NCBI GenBank assembly: GCA_043777755.1
Contig: JAYWHK010000329.1
Span: 1-40,597, forward strand
Direction: 5' to 3'
DNA length: 40,597 bases
From: CANHEE01 sp043777755
GTDB taxonomy: Bacteria; Bacteroidota; Bacteroidia; Chitinophagales; Saprospiraceae
The notes under the pieces were generated by a model. That model was given only the letters and a program-made list of their open reading frames with translations, had not been told where the DNA came from and did no database searches. Position numbers and translations under genes: made by a program. Shown here one piece after another: positions 8,146-16,645 of the stretch. Numbering within the stretch: the first letter of the stretch is position 1; the number at the start of each line of letters is the position of its first letter.

Positions 8146-8622
8146 ATGTTAAAAAAAATCACAATTTTGATGGTTGCTTTTGTCATAGCAATAGCAGGTG
8201 TAACAGCTCAAAATCAATTTTTTGGCGAAAAAATAAAAACTAAAAAAGCACTTTCTTACGATAAACTATTGACAAAAATGGAAGCGATGACACCAACGTC
8301 ACAAGCCATTGAAACAAAAGTTAAAGGTAAGGTGAAAAGTGTTTGTCAAGCAAAAGGCTGTTGGATGACGATTGAACCAAGCGAAGCTGGAAAGCCTCTT
8401 TTGTTCGTCAAATTTAAAGATTATGCTTTTTTTATGCCAAAAGATTGTTCTGGAAAAGAAGTTGTTTTTTCAGGAAAGGCGTATGTGGAAGAAACTTCTG
8501 TTGATGAACTTCGCCACTATGCAGAAGACGCTGGCAAATCAGCTGACGAAATCGCAAAAATTACGCAACCAAAACGTGAATATAAGTTCATGGCTTCGGG
8601 TGTTGCATTGTTGCCTAAGTAA
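8146..8622 (+). CDS. Exported DUF4920 family protein
   Basis: A 158-residue protein with a signal peptide (residues 1-21, ending VTAQ). It has the DUF4920 hallmark SVCQAKGCWM, where Cys67 and Cys72 could bind metal or form a disulfide. LLFVKFKDYAFFMPKD and a C-terminal conserved block (REYKFMASGVALL) follow. The family is found in Bacteroidota and is predicted to be a small periplasmic beta protein of unknown function. It probably ends the ppgK-lipA transcript; the palindromic repeat at 8654 and the hairpin at 8855 lie downstream. Confidence 0.85.
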   Translation: MLKKITILMVAFVIAIAGVTAQNQFFGEKIKTKKALSYDKLLTKMEAMTPTSQAIETKVKGKVKSVCQAKGCWMTIEPSEAGKPLLFVKFKDYAFFMPKDCSGKEVVFSGKAYVEETSVDELRHYAEDAGKSADEIAKITQPKREYKFMASGVALLPK

Positions 8623-8653
8623 TTGATTTTCCAATGATTACTGTTATTTTTTG

Positions 8654-8813
8654 TAACTATTTACCATTTTTGCAGTTTTTTACCACGGAGAAACGGAGAA
8701 CACAGAGTTTGACAAAAAAATTAGCCGAAGGCTAATTTCTTTGCCTCCGTGACCTCTGTTTCTCCGTGGTAAAAATAAAAAATCTTCGATTTTTATCAAC
8801 GCTAAACAGTTAC
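8654..8813. repeat. Palindromic intergenic repeat, copy B
   Basis: Inverted near-identical copy of the element at 1396-1555, with the same CCACGGAGAAACGGAG arms and the same TTAGCC...GGCTAA tip stem. Outside the hairpin the flanks (GTAACTGTTTAGCGT on one side, GTAAATAGTTA-like on the other) are also shared, so the repeat is wider than the stem. Differences are a handful of substitutions. Confidence 0.85.
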
Positions 8814-8854
8814 TATTTTTTTTAATTATAATCAGTTGATAACCAAAGTAATAC

Positions 8855-8895
8855 AAAAAAGCATCGTAAATCATTTTGATTTATGATGCTTTTTT
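8855..8895. terminator. Bidirectional intrinsic terminator
   Basis: A 19-bp stem with one wobble pair (8855-8873 with 8877-8895) around TTT. The core is GCATCGTAAATCA flanked by A6 and T7. It is placed between the plus-strand DUF4920 gene and the minus-strand barrel gene and would serve both. Confidence 0.8.
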
Positions 8896-8911
8896 TGATA
8901 AAACGAACTGA

Positions 8912-9797
8912 TTATTTTCCGTCAAACATACGGTTTTTACCCAAAGTAATACCGATATTCCAAGAAAGACCTCTACCTCCAAAAATATCAGGACGAGTGG
9001 TTACTCTTTTGTTGTTCAGCAAAAATTCTACATTGGATTCAGAGATTTTTTCAGAAGCAGACAAAGTTGTATCAGAGTTGTCTTCGCTTGTATTAGGATT
9101 CGGTGCTGAAAAAATTAACCGTAGTTGTGCCATTTGGATTTGACATCAAGTAACCAACAGTTGCTTGAATACCAATATTTGGGGTAATCGCAAAGTGGAA
9201 TCCTAATGATGGTCTGAAACCAGCAAAAGACATTTCTAAATCTGTTGAAATTTTGTCATTGGTAAAACTAACATTATTGATTTCGGCATAACCTGTTTTG
9301 TTTTCAAAATCGCCGAACTTGATAGTCGCATTAGATGCGATAAAATCAATCATTGGATAGAATTGGAAACGCTCACTGCCGAATGCGTAACCCATTCCGA
9401 AGTCAAAGAAGTTTGCTCTTGTGTTAGAACTACCGTTTTTGCCACCACCGAAACAAATTCGGTGCATTAAGTTTCTTTTGCTTTGCCATTCAATACCAGC
9501 CGAAAATACCAAGCCTCCGTTGCTCGCTGACAAATCACGTTTTTGTTGTAAAACATCTGGTGCTGGCGATTCGTCTGTATATTTCAGTTCGACGGTAGAT
9601 GCCTTTACAGAGATAGGGTGAAATCCGTAGTTCAAAACAAAAGAAACACGTTGCGCCCTGTTGTCTTTATTTTTTTCTAAAAGAATTTCTGGTCTTGCAA
9701 AAACACTTTTTGATGCAAATTGCGCAAAAATAGTCATCGCTGAAAACGATAAGATGGTAAGCAAAATGCTTACCTTTGAGTTAAAGTTGGTTTTCAT
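8912..9797 (-). pseudogene. Outer-membrane beta-barrel protein, frameshifted
   Basis: The N-terminal frame (9797 down to 9093) starts with a signal peptide (MKTNFNSKVS...MTIFAQ) followed by alternating beta-barrel sequence, including FRPSLGFHFAITPNIGIQ and GYLMSNPNGTTTVNFF. It ends at an early stop. The barrel sequence continues in another frame, starting SAPNPNTSEDNSDTTLS and ending ISWNIGIT-like (GLSWNIGITLGKNRMFDGK), down to 8912. The switch lies at the six-A tract 9109-9114. One indel in that tract restores a single ~290-residue protein. So this is either a sequencing error, a slippage-variable gene or a young pseudogene. Its specific function is unknown. Confidence 0.7.
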
Positions 9798-9908
9798 AAA
9801 AAAATTGATTTTAATAAAATGGTGAAAATGTCAAAAAAATAGGATGTGCAAAAGCACATCCTACTGTTATTTTTATAGAAAATACTATTTTGCAAGTATT
9901 TGTATTCC

Positions 9909-10970
9909 TTATTTTGGTTCTACAAAAGTTGAAGTGTCAAATAGTAAATGACGTTTATTGATTTTTGCTTTTTGGAAAACATTCCTCAATATCGTATTAT
10001 TTTTCTTTAAATCTTCGCCATCTCCAGGGTCATAGTCGTTTTTTATCAATAAATCAGCGTATTTATCTGATTTGTCTGGATTATCCATGTACCAATACAG
10101 TTTTGCTAAGTTATAATAAGCAGAATAACGCAATTTTTTGTCATTCTTTTCATCTCCTTTGTAACGAGCAGGCAAACGTTCAAGATAGCCAATAAAAGGA
10201 GCTATCATTTCTTGAAATTCGCTGACCAATGTACCTTCTCTATATTCAGCAAATTTTTCTTTCATTAATTTTGCCATCATTTGCATAGAATCTTGTTCCG
10301 TATGCTTTTTGCTATCCATCAACCAAAGATGGTCATTAACGCCTTTTACAGGGCGAATACCCCATTTATTGGTTAAATCATAACTAAGGTTATTTGAGAA
10401 TTTATTGATCAATTCATTCGTGAATTTATCTTTTAACGATTCTTTGTTGATAGAAATATAGCTTGATGCGGCAGCGTAAGAACTGTACTCATCAGAAGTA
10501 TGTGAGCCGTTTGGATTATTAAAAGTATTGGTCTTATAGACTTTACCTGTATAATCTTTAACAGAATGGCTTGTTGTCATATTGTATTGCATGATAGCTC
10601 TGTAAAAAACTTTTGTACCAATAATTTTACCAGCCTTGTCTTTTTGATCTTCTTTCCTTTCCGTTATTTCTGTTTTACTAATGATAAGATTTTCAAAATT
10701 GACATCTATGGTGATATGCGCTTTTTCGTTAAAAGCCATACGACGCCAGCCGTTGATTTCGATTCTATCCGCAGCATCATCTGCGGTGAGTCTTACCGTA
10801 CGGGCGATTTTGGGATTAACATTAAACGTTTTAAAATCTTCTGGAAGTGGGTCATTAGGCAGGTTGTACATTCCAGCACAATTAAAGTAATACTTGTCTA
10901 AATCTACTTTTTGAGCAGACAAAGGTGAGTAAGCTACCAATATAGTAGCGCATAATACAGCGATTTTCAT
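9909..10970 (-). CDS. Secreted protein with TPR-like segment, function unknown
   Basis: A 353-residue protein with a signal peptide (MKIAVLCATILVAYSPLSAQ). I do not recognise a family. The middle is Lys/Asp-rich with no membrane spans. Residues ~280-315 (YSAYYNLAKLYWYMDNPDKS and on) look like a tetratricopeptide helix pair. No T9SS sorting domain is seen at the C-terminus (ends TSTFVEPK), so it is probably periplasmic. It is preceded by a candidate -7 element at 11035-11042, and is probably monocistronic between the barrel gene and ppk1. Confidence 0.75.
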   Translation of the reverse strand: MKIAVLCATILVAYSPLSAQKVDLDKYYFNCAGMYNLPNDPLPEDFKTFNVNPKIARTVRLTADDAADRIEINGWRRMAFNEKAHITIDVNFENLIISKTEITERKEDQKDKAGKIIGTKVFYRAIMQYNMTTSHSVKDYTGKVYKTNTFNNPNGSHTSDEYSSYAAASSYISINKESLKDKFTNELINKFSNNLSYDLTNKWGIRPVKGVNDHLWLMDSKKHTEQDSMQMMAKLMKEKFAEYREGTLVSEFQEMIAPFIGYLERLPARYKGDEKNDKKLRYSAYYNLAKLYWYMDNPDKSDKYADLLIKNDYDPGDGEDLKKNNTILRNVFQKAKINKRHLLFDTSTFVEPK

Positions 10971-11034
10971 AATGAATTGAAGTTTTTTATTTTTTTAATG
11001 ATAAAATATTTTGGTTCTTAAATAAAGAAGCCTA

Positions 11035-11042
11035 CAAAGATA
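11035..11042 (-). promoter_or_regulatory. Candidate -7 element for the secreted TPR-like protein
   Basis: The minus strand reads TATCTTTG, a full match to TAnnTTTG, about 65 nt upstream of the start codon at 10970. Confidence 0.5.
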
Positions 11043-11070
11043 AAATAAAATCTATTTATAAAAAAGTACT

Positions 11071-13119
11071 TTAACCTTTTTTTACCATTAAATAGGTTTC
11101 AAATTGTGACCTTATTAATTTTTCGCTTGTATTTTTTACCTTTTTATTGCTCATTGCACTGTCCAACTCTCGGGCTTTTACATTGTCTTGCCACTGAATT
11201 TCACAGAATTTTTTTATTTTTTCTTTTATCAAATCGTCATAAATTGGAAAAGCCACTTCGATGCGATTCGTTAAGTTTCTGGTCATAAAATCAGCCGAAG
11301 AAAGGTAGATTTCTTCATTTCCATCATTTTGGAAAATAAAAACTCGGGCGTGTTCCAAGTAACGATCTACAATGCTGATGGCTTTTATGTTTTCACTTTG
11401 GCGTTTTTGACCAGGCGAAAGACAACAAATACCTCGTATAATCATCTGAATATTAACGCCAGCTTCGCTTGCTTCGTAGAGTTTGTCAATCATCGACTTG
11501 TCTTCAAGGCTGTTCATTTTTAAGAAAATGGCAGCATTTTTTCCCGCTTTGGCATAAGCAATTTCCCTATCAATCATTTCGACAAAACGCTGGCGGAGGT
11601 TGAATTTTCCAACCAACAAATGCTCAAATTTCTGACCTTCTATCTTTTTCGTTTCCAAGGCTTCAAATACTTGCGCTACTTCCTTTGTGATGTTCGGATT
11701 ACTGGTGAAAATCCCAAAATCTGAATAGATTTTTGCTGTATCTTCATGAAAATTACCAGAACTAAGATAGCAATATTGCTTAATTTTGCCGTCTTCTTGG
11801 CGTTCTACCAAAGCAATTTTTGAGTGAACTTTAATCCCTGGCATAGAATAGTGAACTTCTACACCTGCGGCGGCTAAGGTTTCGCCCCAATTCAAGTTCG
11901 CTTCTTCATCAAAACGGGCTTTTACTTCAATAAAAGCCGTTACTTTTTTGCCTGCTTGTACAGCGTCAATAAGGGCTTCCATGATTTTCGATTTTTTTGC
12001 AACCCGATATTGAACAATTTTTATATGTGTAACTTGTTCATCTTTTGCGGCTTGTTCAAAAAATTTGACAACCGATTTGTAAGATTGATAAGGATAATAT
12101 AAAAGGTGGTCTTGTTTTTCGATTAAGCTAAAAATATTTTTAGATTTTTCTAAAATATCATAATGTACAGGTGGCATTGGCGGATTTTTCAATTCATCTT
12201 TGCCAAAATCAGGGAATTTGAAAAAATCTGCATTGTTGTGATAACGACCTTCGGGCAATAAATCACGTTTGTCCAAGTTGAACATATCGGTCATGAAATC
12301 AAGCAATTTTTCGGGCATATAGCGGTCGAAAATAAAACGAGAAGGTGGGCCAACATTTCGTTTGTCCAAACTATTCTTAACTTTTGTGACAAGATTTCCA
12401 GAAAATTCGTCGTCAATGTACAACTCTGCGTCACGGGTCAATTTGATAGAATAAGCGTCTTTGATTTCGTAGCCAGGGAAAAGCCACGAAGCCGACTGTC
12501 GTACAATGTCATCTAAAATAATGACATCGTGTTCATTTTCTTTTGAAGACGGCAAAACAACAAAACGATTGACATAATCCGATGGAATTTTTAGCAGGGC
12601 AAATTCCTCATGTGCATTTTCTTTGCCTTTTGCCATCAAACGAATCGCCAAATAAATAGAACCACTCACCAAAAACGGACGAATCTTGTCTTTGATAAGC
12701 AAAACAGGTTGGCAATAGGGCAGAAGATAATCTTGAAAATACTGTTCGACAAACTCTTTTTGTACTTTGTTGAGTTCAGTACGACGCAAGAGATTAATAC
12801 CATTTTTTTTCAAATCAGGTACAATTTGTTCCTCAAAAATATGGCTAAATTCTTCTAATTGTTTTTTGACAATCCGCTTTATTTCTTGCAAAACAGCTTT
12901 GCTGTCATAGCTGATTTTGCGTTTGGTTTTTTTGCCAGCTTTCACTATATTTTGATGATGCGCTACCCGAACTTTGAAAAATTCTTCCAAATTGGAAGAA
13001 TAAATTGCCAAGAATTTGATGCGTTCCATCAAAGGTAAGTTGCTGTCTTTTGCCTCTTGCAATACACGCTCATTGAACGCCAACCAGCTAATATCTCGCT
13101 CTATATATGTATATTCCAC
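11071..13119 (-). CDS. ppk1: Polyphosphate kinase 1
   Basis: Reversibly polymerises the gamma-phosphate of ATP into polyphosphate. The 682-residue protein has the four-domain PPK1 layout. The N-terminal domain has the conserved RDISWLAFNERVL (8-20) and YSSNLEEFFKVRV (40-52). The phospholipase-D-like catalytic domains contain FIEVKARFDEEANLNW (396-411), the autophosphorylated His at 432 (GIKVHSKIALVER) and the second His at 590 (YLEHARVFIF). YLSSGNFHEDTAKIYSDFG and YLSSADFMTRNLTNRIEV are also present. A consensus promoter lies just upstream (13154-13184). It is divergent from the pterin dehydratase gene. ppgK in the same window is a likely consumer of its product. Confidence 0.97.
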   Translation of the reverse strand: MEYTYIERDISWLAFNERVLQEAKDSNLPLMERIKFLAIYSSNLEEFFKVRVAHHQNIVKAGKKTKRKISYDSKAVLQEIKRIVKKQLEEFSHIFEEQIVPDLKKNGINLLRRTELNKVQKEFVEQYFQDYLLPYCQPVLLIKDKIRPFLVSGSIYLAIRLMAKGKENAHEEFALLKIPSDYVNRFVVLPSSKENEHDVIILDDIVRQSASWLFPGYEIKDAYSIKLTRDAELYIDDEFSGNLVTKVKNSLDKRNVGPPSRFIFDRYMPEKLLDFMTDMFNLDKRDLLPEGRYHNNADFFKFPDFGKDELKNPPMPPVHYDILEKSKNIFSLIEKQDHLLYYPYQSYKSVVKFFEQAAKDEQVTHIKIVQYRVAKKSKIMEALIDAVQAGKKVTAFIEVKARFDEEANLNWGETLAAAGVEVHYSMPGIKVHSKIALVERQEDGKIKQYCYLSSGNFHEDTAKIYSDFGIFTSNPNITKEVAQVFEALETKKIEGQKFEHLLVGKFNLRQRFVEMIDREIAYAKAGKNAAIFLKMNSLEDKSMIDKLYEASEAGVNIQMIIRGICCLSPGQKRQSENIKAISIVDRYLEHARVFIFQNDGNEEIYLSSADFMTRNLTNRIEVAFPIYDDLIKEKIKKFCEIQWQDNVKARELDSAMSNKKVKNTSEKLIRSQFETYLMVKKG

Positions 13120-13153
13120 AATGTAGTTTTCTGTGATTTGATTTATTACGCTG

Positions 13154-13184
13154 CAAAATTACAGACTTTTCACAAAGGCACAAA
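13154..13184 (-). promoter_or_regulatory. ppk1 promoter
   Basis: On the minus strand TTTG (13184-13181), a 19-nt spacer and TAATTTTG (13161-13154) match the Bacteroidota consensus. The leader is about 28 nt. Confidence 0.6.
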
Positions 13185-13236
13185 TCTTATTGGTATTAAT
13201 TCTATGATATTTTCTTTTTCTTTAAAAAACATTGGC

Positions 13237-13244
13237 TACATTTG
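13237..13244 (+). promoter_or_regulatory. Candidate -7 element for pterin dehydratase
   Basis: TACATTTG matches TAnnTTTG. It overlaps an upstream in-frame ATG at 13242, which argues that translation starts at the next ATG, 13263. Confidence 0.5.
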
Positions 13245-13262
13245 TCAGAAATACCATACACA

Positions 13263-13514
13263 ATGAATTGGACTGAACAAAACAATGCGCTATGCGCTTC
13301 TTTTCGTTTTAAAAACTTTACAGAAGCCTTTGCTTTTATGACAGAAATTGCCTTTGCAGCTGAAAAAATGAACCATCATCCAAACTGGTCAAATGTCTAT
13401 AATAGAGTAGAAATTCAATTGACTACGCATGATGCTGGCAATACAATAACGCTCAATGACCATGCTTTAGCAAAAGCAATTGACGAAATTAGTGCTAAAT
13501 ATTTGAATATTTAA
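13263..13514 (+). CDS. 4a-hydroxytetrahydrobiopterin dehydratase (pterin-4a-carbinolamine dehydratase)
   Basis: Dehydrates 4a-hydroxytetrahydrobiopterin, recycling the cofactor of aromatic amino-acid hydroxylases. From the ATG at 13263 the protein has 83 residues. The family signature is clear: FxxAFxFMTxIAxxAE, then the active-site NHHPNWSNVYN (His 38 and 39), then LTTHDAG (53-59) and a C-terminal helix. An in-frame ATG seven codons upstream falls inside the likely -7 element and is not used here. No aromatic amino-acid hydroxylase gene is in the window. A moonlighting role, such as the DCoH-type coactivator role known in animals, is not indicated. Confidence 0.9.
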   Translation: MNWTEQNNALCASFRFKNFTEAFAFMTEIAFAAEKMNHHPNWSNVYNRVEIQLTTHDAGNTITLNDHALAKAIDEISAKYLNI

Positions 13515-13590
13515 TATTTTTATAAAAAAAATTATAGATTATAAATTATTATAATATATATTGTGCCGTATTTTTTAAATACTTAGAGAA

Positions 13591-14598
13591 ATGGCACAAG
13601 AGAAACACTACACATGGCTTTCTGCACACCTTTATTTTGATGAACCTTGGGAAGATTTTTTAATAAAAATCGTAAAACCTTACTGCGAAACGGTGGTTGG
13701 TTCGAGTGCTGCGGAGTATTATTTTTTTATACGGTATTGGGATCGTGGGCCTCATATCCGATTGCGTTTTTATGGTAAAAAAGAAGCCTTAGAAAACATT
13801 TTGCGACCTAACTTGGAAGAATATTTCAAAAACTTTTTTCGCATGACACCGTCCGAAAGGGACGAGCCAAGTTATCACCCTAATACGCCAGAAGAAGAAA
13901 TCTGGTTGCCCAACAATTCTGTGCAATGGATTGATTATCAGCCAGAAATGGAGCGTTACGGCGGAAAGTATGGTGTGGCTTTGACGGAGCGAAACTTTGC
14001 GGCATCGTCAAGAACAGTTCTGCAATGTATGGAAGATGTTGGGTCAAAAAACTGGACTTATGAGCAAGGCTTGGGTATAGCTATAAAGCTACACTTGTCT
14101 TTTGTTCATGCGATGGGCATGAATTTGAGCGATGTAGCAGAATTTTTCAACGGGATTTTTTACCATTGGTTGCCACTGACACTCCAACGTGAGCGCATCA
14201 CGCAAGCGCAATTGACGCAGCAAGGTGACACAATTTTATACTCTTTTGAACAGTTTTTTGCAGGACAACAAGAAGCACTTGTAAGCTATCATGCCGCATT
14301 TTGGGAGGCCTTGAGCGAAAGTGCAGATTTTGAAGATGATTTCTTAAATGAATGGTATAAGTCGTGTCAATTCACCCGACAAGAAGTAATGCTTGCCGAA
14401 GCGCAAGATTTACTTGTCGAGCGAACTGAAAAATACCGTATTTCTTTTTTTGAACATAAAGAAAAAAAAGACTGTCTTCGCTGGGAAATTTATGCTGATT
14501 TTTTCCATTTGACCAACAATCGTTTAGGGATTTTGAACCGTGACGAGAGTTATTTGGCATATTTGATGATGCGAAGTGTCGAGCATTTATCTGAATAA
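13591..14598 (+). CDS. Stand-alone lantibiotic dehydratase C-terminal-like (thiopeptide-type) protein
   Basis: A 335-residue cytoplasmic protein matching the domain found at the C-terminus of LanB dehydratases and in split thiopeptide enzymes (SpaB_C type). Family marks are FIRYWDRGPHIRLRFYG (residues 46-62) and YQPEMERYGGKYG (116-128), then a helical half. In LanB enzymes this domain eliminates glutamate from glutamylated Ser/Thr to give dehydroamino acids. Here there is no N-terminal glutamylation domain, cyclase, transporter or obvious precursor peptide within the window. The partner may therefore be elsewhere, or the protein may have another job. Its 3' end overlaps cysM by 12 bp, tail to tail. 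Confidence 0.78.
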   Translation: MAQEKHYTWLSAHLYFDEPWEDFLIKIVKPYCETVVGSSAAEYYFFIRYWDRGPHIRLRFYGKKEALENILRPNLEEYFKNFFRMTPSERDEPSYHPNTPEEEIWLPNNSVQWIDYQPEMERYGGKYGVALTERNFAASSRTVLQCMEDVGSKNWTYEQGLGIAIKLHLSFVHAMGMNLSDVAEFFNGIFYHWLPLTLQRERITQAQLTQQGDTILYSFEQFFAGQQEALVSYHAAFWEALSESADFEDDFLNEWYKSCQFTRQEVMLAEAQDLLVERTEKYRISFFEHKEKKDCLRWEIYADFFHLTNNRLGILNRDESYLAYLMMRSVEHLSE

Positions 14599-15468
14599 AT
14601 CACTTGACAAATAGCGATCACCTCTATCACAAACGATAAAAACAATCAGCCCATTTTGCAGTGTTTCTGCCAGTCGCAACGCTGCAACGCAAGCTCCGCC
14701 ACTACTCATTCCACCAAAAATACCTTCTTCACGGGCCAAGCGATTTGCCATAATGCGAGCGTCCGCTTCCGAAACGTCCATTTTGACATCAACTCTTTTT
14801 TCGTCAAAAATTTGGGGTAAATATTCTGGTGTCCATCTCCGAATACCAGGGATTTTTGAACCTTCAGTTGGCTGACAACCAACGATTTGTATTGCTGGAT
14901 TTTTTTCTTTTAAAAACATAGACGTTCCCATAATTGTCCCTGTCGTTCCCATCGAACTGACAAAATGAGTAACTTGCTCTTCCGTATCTCTCCAAATTTC
15001 GGGCCCTGTACTGTGGTAATGCGCCATGTAATTGTCAGGATTTTCAAACTGATTGAGCATAAAATAACCGCCTTTTTCTACTTGTTCGAGGGCATAATCT
15101 CGGGACAATTCAATTCCACCTTCGGCAGGGGTCAAAATAACTTTTGCACCAAAAGCTTCCATGGTTTGGACACGTTCTTGGGTAGAATTTTCTGGCATAA
15201 CCAATTCAATATCAAGGTCATAAAGTCGAGCAATCATCGCCAATGCAATACCTGTATTTCCGCTTGTGGCTTCAATCATTTTGATACCACTGTGAATTTC
15301 GCCTCGTTTTAAGGCTTGTTCTATCATGTTTTTGGCAGCCCTATCTTTGACACTTCCGCCAGGATTGTTGCCTTCTAATTTTCCAAAAACACGAACATTT
15401 GGATTAGTATTGAGTTTTTTTAATTCCACCAAAGGCGTGTTGCCGACCAAGTTTAATAAAGTTGTCAT
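14587..15468 (-). CDS. cysM: Cysteine synthase B (O-acetylserine sulfhydrylase)
   Basis: PLP enzyme making cysteine from O-acetylserine and sulfide or thiosulfate. The PLP lysine is Lys41 in EGNNPGGSVKDRAA. The substrate loop TSGNTG is at 68-73, and the phosphate-binding GTTGT lies downstream (SSMGTTGTIMGTS). The segment IPGIRRWTPEYLPQIFD is typical of CysM rather than CysK, as is the length of 293. The start ATG at 15468 gives the family N-terminus (LVGNTPLVEL). A candidate -7 element lies at 15505-15512. The gene overlaps the convergent dehydratase-like gene by 12 bp at its 3' end. Confidence 0.95.
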   Translation of the reverse strand: MTTLLNLVGNTPLVELKKLNTNPNVRVFGKLEGNNPGGSVKDRAAKNMIEQALKRGEIHSGIKMIEATSGNTGIALAMIARLYDLDIELVMPENSTQERVQTMEAFGAKVILTPAEGGIELSRDYALEQVEKGGYFMLNQFENPDNYMAHYHSTGPEIWRDTEEQVTHFVSSMGTTGTIMGTSMFLKEKNPAIQIVGCQPTEGSKIPGIRRWTPEYLPQIFDEKRVDVKMDVSEADARIMANRLAREEGIFGGMSSGGACVAALRLAETLQNGLIVFIVCDRGDRYLSSDLFR

Positions 15469-15504
15469 GTTATTGAGTATTTTTTTGTTAAAACGTAATT
15501 ATGA

Positions 15505-15512
15505 CAAAAGTA
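15505..15512 (-). promoter_or_regulatory. Candidate -7 element for cysM
   Basis: The minus strand reads TACTTTTG, matching TAnnTTTG, about 37 nt upstream of the start codon. No clear -33 element. Confidence 0.45.
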
Positions 15513-15585
15513 GTTGCAGTACATAAGGTTTTGTATAGAAAAAATTTATTTCAAAGTTTTCTTTTTAAAATAACAATTAAAAACT

Positions 15586-15614
15586 TGCCCACAACAATAA
15601 AAAACGTAGCTTTG
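15586..15614 (+). promoter_or_regulatory. Promoter of the unknown 170-residue protein gene
   Basis: TTG (15586-15588), an 18-nt spacer and TAGCTTTG (15607-15614). The leader is about 10-15 nt. Confidence 0.5.
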
Positions 15615-15631
15615 TACTAAAATAGTGAACA

Positions 15632-16144
15632 ATGATAGAAAAATTATTACCCTTATTGGGCAAAAGTATTCAAAGCGAGGAAATTAAAACCTTATTTGAG
15701 GAGTGGAACGCTGTTTATCCAAGAAAGCCATATTGCACACCCAACGAGCCTAATCTCAAAGTCAAAGTGGAGAGAGATTGTATCCGTCTGTATTTTCGAT
15801 TGGGCGGCAACAGTCGTTATATGAAGCCCATTCCTGCACATTGGGATGGTGGATTTATTGCGCAATTCACGATGATGGAATTTACAAAAAAACGCAAAGG
15901 TGGTATTCCTTTTGATGTTGAATTTAGTATGACCCCAGAAGAATTGACCGCTATCTTAGGCGAACCTGTTGTCACTAATTTTGTAGGAACGACGACGACT
16001 TGGCGTAGGAATCTTACAGACAAACACGAGTTTATTGTCAGTGATACAGGTGATGGTGACGATATCCTTCGCTCTATGACCCTGACTTTTATTTACGAAA
16101 AAGATCTAAATTCGATGGAAGAATATGCACAAGCTGGATTGTGA
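15632..16144 (+). CDS. Conserved-looking cytoplasmic protein, function unknown
   Basis: A 170-residue protein with no signal or membrane segment. I do not recognise the family. It starts with a helical segment (MIEKLLPLLGKSIQSEEI), then a mixed alpha/beta region rich in aromatic and charged residues, including IRLYFRLGG and a central FTMMEFTKK. Near the C-terminus, VVTNFVGTTTTWRRNL and TFIYEKD look like beta strands. The composition is normal and a good promoter precedes it, so it is probably a real gene. It stands alone between cysM and the secretion island. A weak hairpin with a short T-run (16158-16181) follows. Confidence 0.7.
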   Translation: MIEKLLPLLGKSIQSEEIKTLFEEWNAVYPRKPYCTPNEPNLKVKVERDCIRLYFRLGGNSRYMKPIPAHWDGGFIAQFTMMEFTKKRKGGIPFDVEFSMTPEELTAILGEPVVTNFVGTTTTWRRNLTDKHEFIVSDTGDGDDILRSMTLTFIYEKDLNSMEEYAQAGL

Positions 16145-16157
16145 GACCTCTCCTAAA

Positions 16158-16181
16158 TCCTCTCCAAAGGAAAGGACTTTT
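16158..16181 (+). terminator. Weak hairpin after the 170-residue protein gene
   Basis: TCCTCTCC (16158-16165) and GGAAAGGA (16169-16176) pair with one mismatch and are followed by TTTT. The surrounding CCTCTCCTAAATCCTCTCC resembles sequences often found between genes in this phylum, so it may be a dispersed repeat. Confidence 0.4.
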
Positions 16182-16250
16182 AAGTGCAGATTATTGCTTT
16201 TAAAGTAAATCTTTGTTATAAAGAAGTTTTAATTATGTGATATTTTTTTT

Positions 16251-16645
16251 AATTTTAGCTTTTTTTCAATGTATTAACAATGGATAATCAAGGCTTTCTG
16301 ATTTAAAAAAATGTTAAAACACTATTTTGACAGCGATAAAAATAGCTACTGACTAAAAAAACAGCATAACATCTCCACTTATTTTTTTCGTTTTTCCGTC
16401 AAAAAACTCTATTTCGGCAGTCCAAATGTAAACATCTTGTGGAGAAAGTTCATTTTTAAACGTTCCGTCCCAACCAAAATCAATGTCATTGAGATTTTTA
16501 TTTTCTTGATGAAAAATGTGATTTCCCCATCGGTCGTAAATATCAAAATTGATGATTTTTATTGTTTTTTTCGGGTTTGGATAAATTTTAAAAATGTCGT
16601 TATTTTGGTCGTCGTTGGGAGAAAAAGCCGTAGGCGCAAAGTAAT
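16251..16645. repeat. Direct repeat, copy 1 (type B sorting domain end plus 3' flank)
   Basis: This segment recurs at 23226-23619 in the same orientation with scattered substitutions and a 1-bp indel. It covers about the last 95 codons of the minus-strand gene and ~100 bp beyond its stop. Substitutions occur in coding and flanking parts alike. Confidence 0.9.

Noticed and set aside
14372..14560. Minus-strand small frame as a lantibiotic precursor
   Set aside because: It is antisense to the dehydratase-like gene, has no leader-core pattern and no ribosome site; no precursor is supported.
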